A DNA stretch of 64,000 nt. Source: Dysgonomonas sp. 25 (GTDB taxonomy: Bacteria > Bacteroidota > Bacteroidia > Bacteroidales > Dysgonomonadaceae). Location: the NCBI RefSeq assembly GCF_010501075.1, contig NZ_QVMN01000002.1, positions 434,001-498,000 of the forward strand, read 5' to 3'. The notes below the pieces were generated by a model. That model worked only from the letters and a program-made list of their open reading frames with translations, was not told the DNA's origin and did no database searches. The position numbers and the translations under genes were made by a program. Positions 60,527-64,000 of this stretch are shown here, one piece after another. Positions within the stretch are counted from its first letter, which is position 1. Each line of letters opens with the position of its first letter.

Positions 60527-60559
60527 TTGTTCGAGGTTAGCTTTATGTTATAACCGGTG

Positions 60560-60567
60560 CAAAGGTA
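60560..60567 (-). promoter_or_regulatory. -7 box of the nrnA operon
   Basis: Minus strand TACCTTTG fits TAnnTTTG, 33 bases before ATG 60526. Confidence 0.6.
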
Positions 60568-60621
60568 GTAAAAAATATGGCGCCTAAATAGGATAGATAA
60601 AATATACTGCCTTAGGATCAT

Positions 60622-62151
60622 TCATTTTTGATATTCCTTAACGAAAAAGCCCTTTCTCTCGCAAAAGAGGAGTATGATTAATATCCCCAATACAATGATA
60701 AACATCTGCCAAAGACTGATCTCAATATCGCTGATTTGCGCAAGAGGCAACCCCTCGAAGAAGCGTACACACTCGGTCAGCAATCTCAATAGGAACTGCA
60801 CCAGTTTCACCGGGACGGCGAAGGCATAATCGCTTAGGGTGGGGAAGAGGGCACTAATCCCTTTTGACAGCATGATCAGTGCGAAGGAATAGATAATCAA
60901 TGTCGCCAACGGCACTACCAGCAGGTTGGTGATGAAGAAGTATGTTGGGAAGGTGCCGAAATAGTAAAGGCACAACGGGAAAGTCGCTAACTGTGCCACA
61001 CACGAGAGTGTAAACGCGTTCCATAAGTATCTTACAGCCTTATTCTTGCTGTTGAACAAATGAGCAAGCTTAGGATGCAGGTACAGGATACCTAATACAG
61101 AAGCGAAGCTTAGCTGGAAGCTCACCTGAAACAGGCTGAACGGGTTGTGGAGTAGGATAAAGAATGCCGCTATATATAAGGCGTGTATAGAGTAACTTCG
61201 GCGGTTAACCAGTTCGGCGATACACAGCACGGATAGCATCAGGCTTGCGCGTGTGACGGATGGCGATAGCCCGCAGATAAAGGCATATACCCATAACAGC
61301 AGGATTATCAGCGCCGGCCGGAGGCGATAGAAGCGCGAGGTGCGCGGAATAAAGCCCAGCGAAAAGGCTATCATCAGGTAGATAATCCCTACGTGCAGCC
61401 CGCTGACTGCCAGCACATGCACTGTGCCTGTGGCTCGGAAAGATTGCTTCAGGTCGTCCGAAAGGGCATCTTGGTAACCGACTGTCAAAGCGGCTAATAG
61501 GGCAAATTCGGATTCGTCGAAGCCTAATGAGCGGTAGAAGTCGAGTATCCGCTGTCGGAATCGTTGCGCAATAGCATGGAGAGAGTAATCCGTTTCGCTT
61601 GTCGCCACCCACGATCCGATTGGGATATAGGCCGACCCTGCATATCCTTGATCGTACATATAGCCTACGTAGTCGAAGCCGGAATCGGGCATATTGCTGA
61701 AAGGCCGGATAGAAGCTTCGAACAGAAAGACATCGCCCGGTTGTAACTTCTCTTGCTCCCGGTTTAGCTGGAAATAGCAAACCACCTTTTTGCCATAGTC
61801 GGGCAGATAGGTCTTGTATGCGACCGACTTAGGTTTGTCTTGGGGGATGTCCATTACCACTCCTTTATATATCGTGCGGCTTGTGACGGCTATTGCTTTC
61901 GATTCGCTTTGCCGGTTATGGGTAGACCACATGCCTGTCGCCGCCACAAAGAGGAACAGTCCTGCCCCGAACAGCCATCGCAGCGCGTACTGTTTCGATG
62001 GGGCAATCAGATAGGAGAGTAGCATCAATCCTCCTCCCAGAAAGAAGAGCGGGATAGCTGCCCCTTCGATGCTGAAATAGTATTGCACAAGAATCCCTGC
62101 CGCTAAAGGTATAAGCAAGCATACTACGGGCGTCTTGGATAAAGGGTTCAC
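60622..62151 (-). CDS. ComEC/Rec2-family membrane channel protein
   Basis: 509 aa. DNA-uptake channel family. N-terminal helices, a soluble OB-like domain (about 90-175: DIPQDKPKSVAYKTYLPDYG), then the competence domain with ALTVGYQDALSDDLKQSFRATGTVHVLAVSGLHVGI and SPSVTRASLMLS. The C-terminal metallo-beta-lactamase domain of Bacillus ComEC is absent, as in many Bacteroidota. It follows rpe by 11 bases. Competence itself cannot be inferred. Confidence 0.9.
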   Translation of the reverse strand: MNPLSKTPVVCLLIPLAAGILVQYYFSIEGAAIPLFFLGGGLMLLSYLIAPSKQYALRWLFGAGLFLFVAATGMWSTHNRQSESKAIAVTSRTIYKGVVMDIPQDKPKSVAYKTYLPDYGKKVVCYFQLNREQEKLQPGDVFLFEASIRPFSNMPDSGFDYVGYMYDQGYAGSAYIPIGSWVATSETDYSLHAIAQRFRQRILDFYRSLGFDESEFALLAALTVGYQDALSDDLKQSFRATGTVHVLAVSGLHVGIIYLMIAFSLGFIPRTSRFYRLRPALIILLLWVYAFICGLSPSVTRASLMLSVLCIAELVNRRSYSIHALYIAAFFILLHNPFSLFQVSFQLSFASVLGILYLHPKLAHLFNSKNKAVRYLWNAFTLSCVAQLATFPLCLYYFGTFPTYFFITNLLVVPLATLIIYSFALIMLSKGISALFPTLSDYAFAVPVKLVQFLLRLLTECVRFFEGLPLAQISDIEISLWQMFIIVLGILIILLFCERKGFFVKEYQK

Positions 62152-62162
62152 TCCGGGAGGGG

Positions 62163-62816
62163 TTATTCTATGCTTTTCAGTTTGTGGATCATCCCTTTGG
62201 GATCGGCATCCGAAAAGACTGCATTGCCGGCCACCAGTACATCCGCTCCTGCATCCACCATTTGTTTGCAGGTTTGCAGGTTGATTCCGCCATCCACTTC
62301 TATCAGGGTAGAAAGATTCCGTTCGGTAATCATCCGTTTCAGCATTTTCACTTTCTCCAAAGAGCGCTCTATAAACTTCTGCCCGCCGAATCCCGGGTTG
62401 ACAGACATAATCAGCACCAAATCTACATCCTGAATAATATCCTCGAGCAGCGAAACGGGCGTGTGCGGATTAAGCGTCACACCGGCTTTCATGCCCGCAT
62501 CGTGAATAGCCGATATTGTGCGGTGCAGATGAGGAGAGGCCTCCAGATGCACATTCATCAGATAAGCGCCTGCATCGCGCACCTCGTTGATATACTTTTC
62601 CGGCTGAACAATCATCAGGTGTACATCCAGCGGTTTTTTGGCTATCTTGCTCACCTGCTTGATTATCGGGAATCCGAACGAGATATTGGGTACAAAAGTA
62701 CCATCCATCACATCGCAGTGAATCCAGTCGGCTTCACTCTCGTTTAGCATTTCAATATCGCGTTGCAAATTCAGAAAATCTGCAGAGAGTATCGATGGGG
62801 CTATTTTGTGGCTCAT
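62163..62816 (-). CDS. rpe: Ribulose-phosphate 3-epimerase
   Basis: 217 aa TIM barrel of the pentose phosphate pathway. Motifs: IAPSILSADFLNLQRDIEML, HCDVMDGTFVPNISFG, DVHLMIVQPEKYI, LVLIMSVNPGFGGQKFI and IEVDGGINLQT, with all metal-binding His/Asp residues. Typical length. First gene of a two-gene unit with comEC; -7 box 28 bases upstream. Confidence 0.97.
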   Translation of the reverse strand: MSHKIAPSILSADFLNLQRDIEMLNESEADWIHCDVMDGTFVPNISFGFPIIKQVSKIAKKPLDVHLMIVQPEKYINEVRDAGAYLMNVHLEASPHLHRTISAIHDAGMKAGVTLNPHTPVSLLEDIIQDVDLVLIMSVNPGFGGQKFIERSLEKVKMLKRMITERNLSTLIEVDGGINLQTCKQMVDAGADVLVAGNAVFSDADPKGMIHKLKSIE

Positions 62817-62844
62817 TTTTCTGTCGTATTAGTATAGTAATATA

Positions 62845-62852
62845 CAAAAGTA
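62845..62852 (-). promoter_or_regulatory. -7 box of rpe-comEC
   Basis: Minus strand TACTTTTG fits TAnnTTTG. Confidence 0.6.
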
Positions 62853-63129
62853 AGGAAAAGAGCAATAGCTTCATAGCGAAAAGCGGAAAAGATTGCGCCG
62901 CTAAAAAGAGACAATCGTGTCAACTTTTTGTCACTCTGTTTTTGGATGTTTATTCGCTTATTATCAGTTTGATAATACTCAAAAAACTTGACAAAACAGG
63001 ATGTGTTTTATAAAAAACAGGTGTCAAATCATGTCAAAAACTTACTTCGCTGATTATCAATCGAAATTTAGTTAAAACTTGACACTCTTGACAAATATTA
63101 CGCGATACAGTGTTTTTTTGTTTTGTCAT

Positions 63130-63310
63130 TTTCCTTTTCAATCACGGAGTAGCACGGGGTTTTTCACGGAGTAGCACGAAGAAAAAGAGCGATTGTGTCA
63201 TGCTGAGCCTTCGGCGAAGCATCCCGACCCGAGGATGAACAGCGCAAAGCGCAACGAGATCCCTCGCATCCGCTCGGGATGACAAAGTTGTTGACTGCTC
63301 ACTGCTCACT
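63130..63310. repeat. Dispersed intergenic repeats, copy 4
   Basis: CACGGAGTAGCACG occurs twice (about 63144 and 63165). GTCATGCTGAGCC (from 63197) pairs loosely with CTCGGGATGACA (ending 63285), giving a long imperfect inverted repeat with inner GCCTTCGGCGAAGC. CTGCTCACTGCTCACTG follows. The GTCAT(C/G)C words link it to the repeats at 12037, 17561 and 20170. Confidence 0.65.
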
Positions 63311-63402
63311 GTATAACTTCTCCCTGTACTGATAAAAATATGCTGATATCTTTCTGACAATTAACAATCAGCGATCGAGGAGCGTAGGCGACTCAAAAAA
63401 GT

Positions 63403-63461
63403 CCCTCTCCTGTTGGAGAGGGATATAGGGTGAGCTGCTTCTCCCCCTCCATTGGGAGGGG
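63403..63461 (-). repeat. Two GC-rich hairpins downstream of the LRR gene
   Basis: CCCTCTCC-TGTT-GGAGAGGG (63403-63422) and CCCCTCC-ATTG-GGAGGGG (63444-63461), both perfect. No T run follows on either strand, so they are more like REP-type elements than standard terminators, though they could slow transcription leaving the LRR gene. Confidence 0.7.
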
Positions 63462-63475
63462 CGGGGGTGAGGTGG

Positions 63476-64000
63476 TTACGGACAAGTAGGCTTGGTTACA
63501 GAGTAATCCACTGTCGTTGTACCCGGGAAATATTGGGGAGTTACATGCCACCAAGATATATTCGGACAATAATTCGGATGAAGCTTAAACTTATTCACTT
63601 CTGTTTGTGTCAACTGGTTAGATTGGCACTGCAGGAACGTTAGAGCGGTGTTTGCCGATACATCCAGACTTGTCAGTTGGTTAGAATAGCAATATAGTTC
63701 TCTTAAAGCGGTGGCACCCAACACATCCAGACTTGTCAGTTGGTTAGAATAGCAATCCAGGATCGTTAATGCCGTGTTGGTCGATACATCCAGACTTGTC
63801 AGTTGGTTAGAATAGCAATTCAGGATCGTTAATGCCGTGTTGGTCGATACATCCAAACTTGTCAGTTGGTTACCTCCGCAATATAGATTTTTTAAAGCGG
63901 TGGCACCCAACACATCCAAACTTGTCAGTTGGTTAGCAGAGCAATACAGGTCCGTTAACGCCGTGTTGGTCGATACATCCAGACTTGTCAGTTGGTTACC
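63476..64000 (-). CDS. Leucine-rich-repeat protein (BspA-like), 5' part outside window
   Basis: The minus-strand frame is open to the right edge, so only the C-terminal 174 residues are seen; the TTG near 63919 is internal. It consists of 21-residue repeats of the form NQLTSLDVSTNTALTxLxC, coded by near-identical 63-bp units; alternate units read SLDVLGATALKxLYC. The C-terminal 30 residues leave the repeat and contain HPNYCPNISWWHVTPQYFPG. Probably surface-exposed or secreted, given related BspA-like proteins; the signal peptide would be outside the window. Confidence 0.85.
   Translation of the reverse strand, partial: GNQLTSLDVSTNTALTDLYCSANQLTSLDVLGATALKNLYCGGNQLTSLDVSTNTALTILNCYSNQLTSLDVSTNTALTILDCYSNQLTSLDVLGATALRELYCYSNQLTSLDVSANTALTFLQCQSNQLTQTEVNKFKLHPNYCPNISWWHVTPQYFPGTTTVDYSVTKPTCP

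Noticed and set aside
63640-64000. Regular repeats suggesting a CRISPR array
   Set aside because: The 63-bp period keeps one open frame and encodes leucine-rich repeats; there are no spacers.

Overview
The window is about 64 kb of a Bacteroidota chromosome, most likely order Bacteroidales (a Dysgonomonas- or Parabacteroides-like organism is a guess). Supporting signs are the TAnnTTTG -7 promoter boxes in front of many genes, almost no Shine-Dalgarno sites, meso-diaminopimelate dehydrogenase, the GH57/GT4/debranching-enzyme glycogen cluster, the ftsX-DUF3098-truB-queA-folK cluster, families such as DUF4827 and DUF3098, and mobile-element families (DUF3408, DUF3876, MobC/BmgA-type relaxase) typical of this phylum. 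I see no rRNA, tRNA or CRISPR.

Left chromosomal part (1-38466): serB (cut by the window edge); a secreted protein; the glycogen-type operon GDE-GT4-GH57 on the minus strand; lgt and a flavodiiron protein; a candidate small RNA; an aminotransferase overlapping rdgB; then lipoproteins, an outer-membrane protein, a Crp/Fnr regulator, an acetyltransferase, a thioesterase/monooxygenase/epimerase group, acpH, a LexA-like repressor, a tldE/DigH-like pair, the ftsX to folK cluster, a large vWA/WG-repeat protein, a U32 peptidase, metA, two tandem acyltransferases and ispE. Several intergenic regions hold degenerate copies of dispersed non-coding repeats.

Accessory island (about 38.5-54.1 kb): two tandem tyrosine recombinases; a set of AT-rich, single-gene units all on the plus strand; a mobilisation module (two HTH proteins, DUF3876, DUF3408, MobC, relaxase, membrane protein); and a complete IS21-family element that has split the DUF3408 gene and left a 10-bp target duplication. 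A leader of about 130 bp (nested inverted repeat plus a -7 box) occurs twice, after the second recombinase and after the mobilisation genes, and each copy is followed by small genes. These genes (possible immunity proteins, ankyrin, leucine-rich, DUF1963-like and Imm17-like) are separated by palindromic sequences with shared boundary words (AAGCGTAAC on the left, GTT-N3-GGCAAT on the right). This looks like a cassette array without a recognisable integron integrase and is the most interesting part of the window.

Right chromosomal part (54256-64000): ddh, a GH76-like lipoprotein, a DUF2461 protein, glmM, a DUF4827 lipoprotein, nrnA, comEC and rpe, all on the minus strand, then a repeat-rich intergenic region and the 3' part of a leucine-rich-repeat gene that runs off the window.
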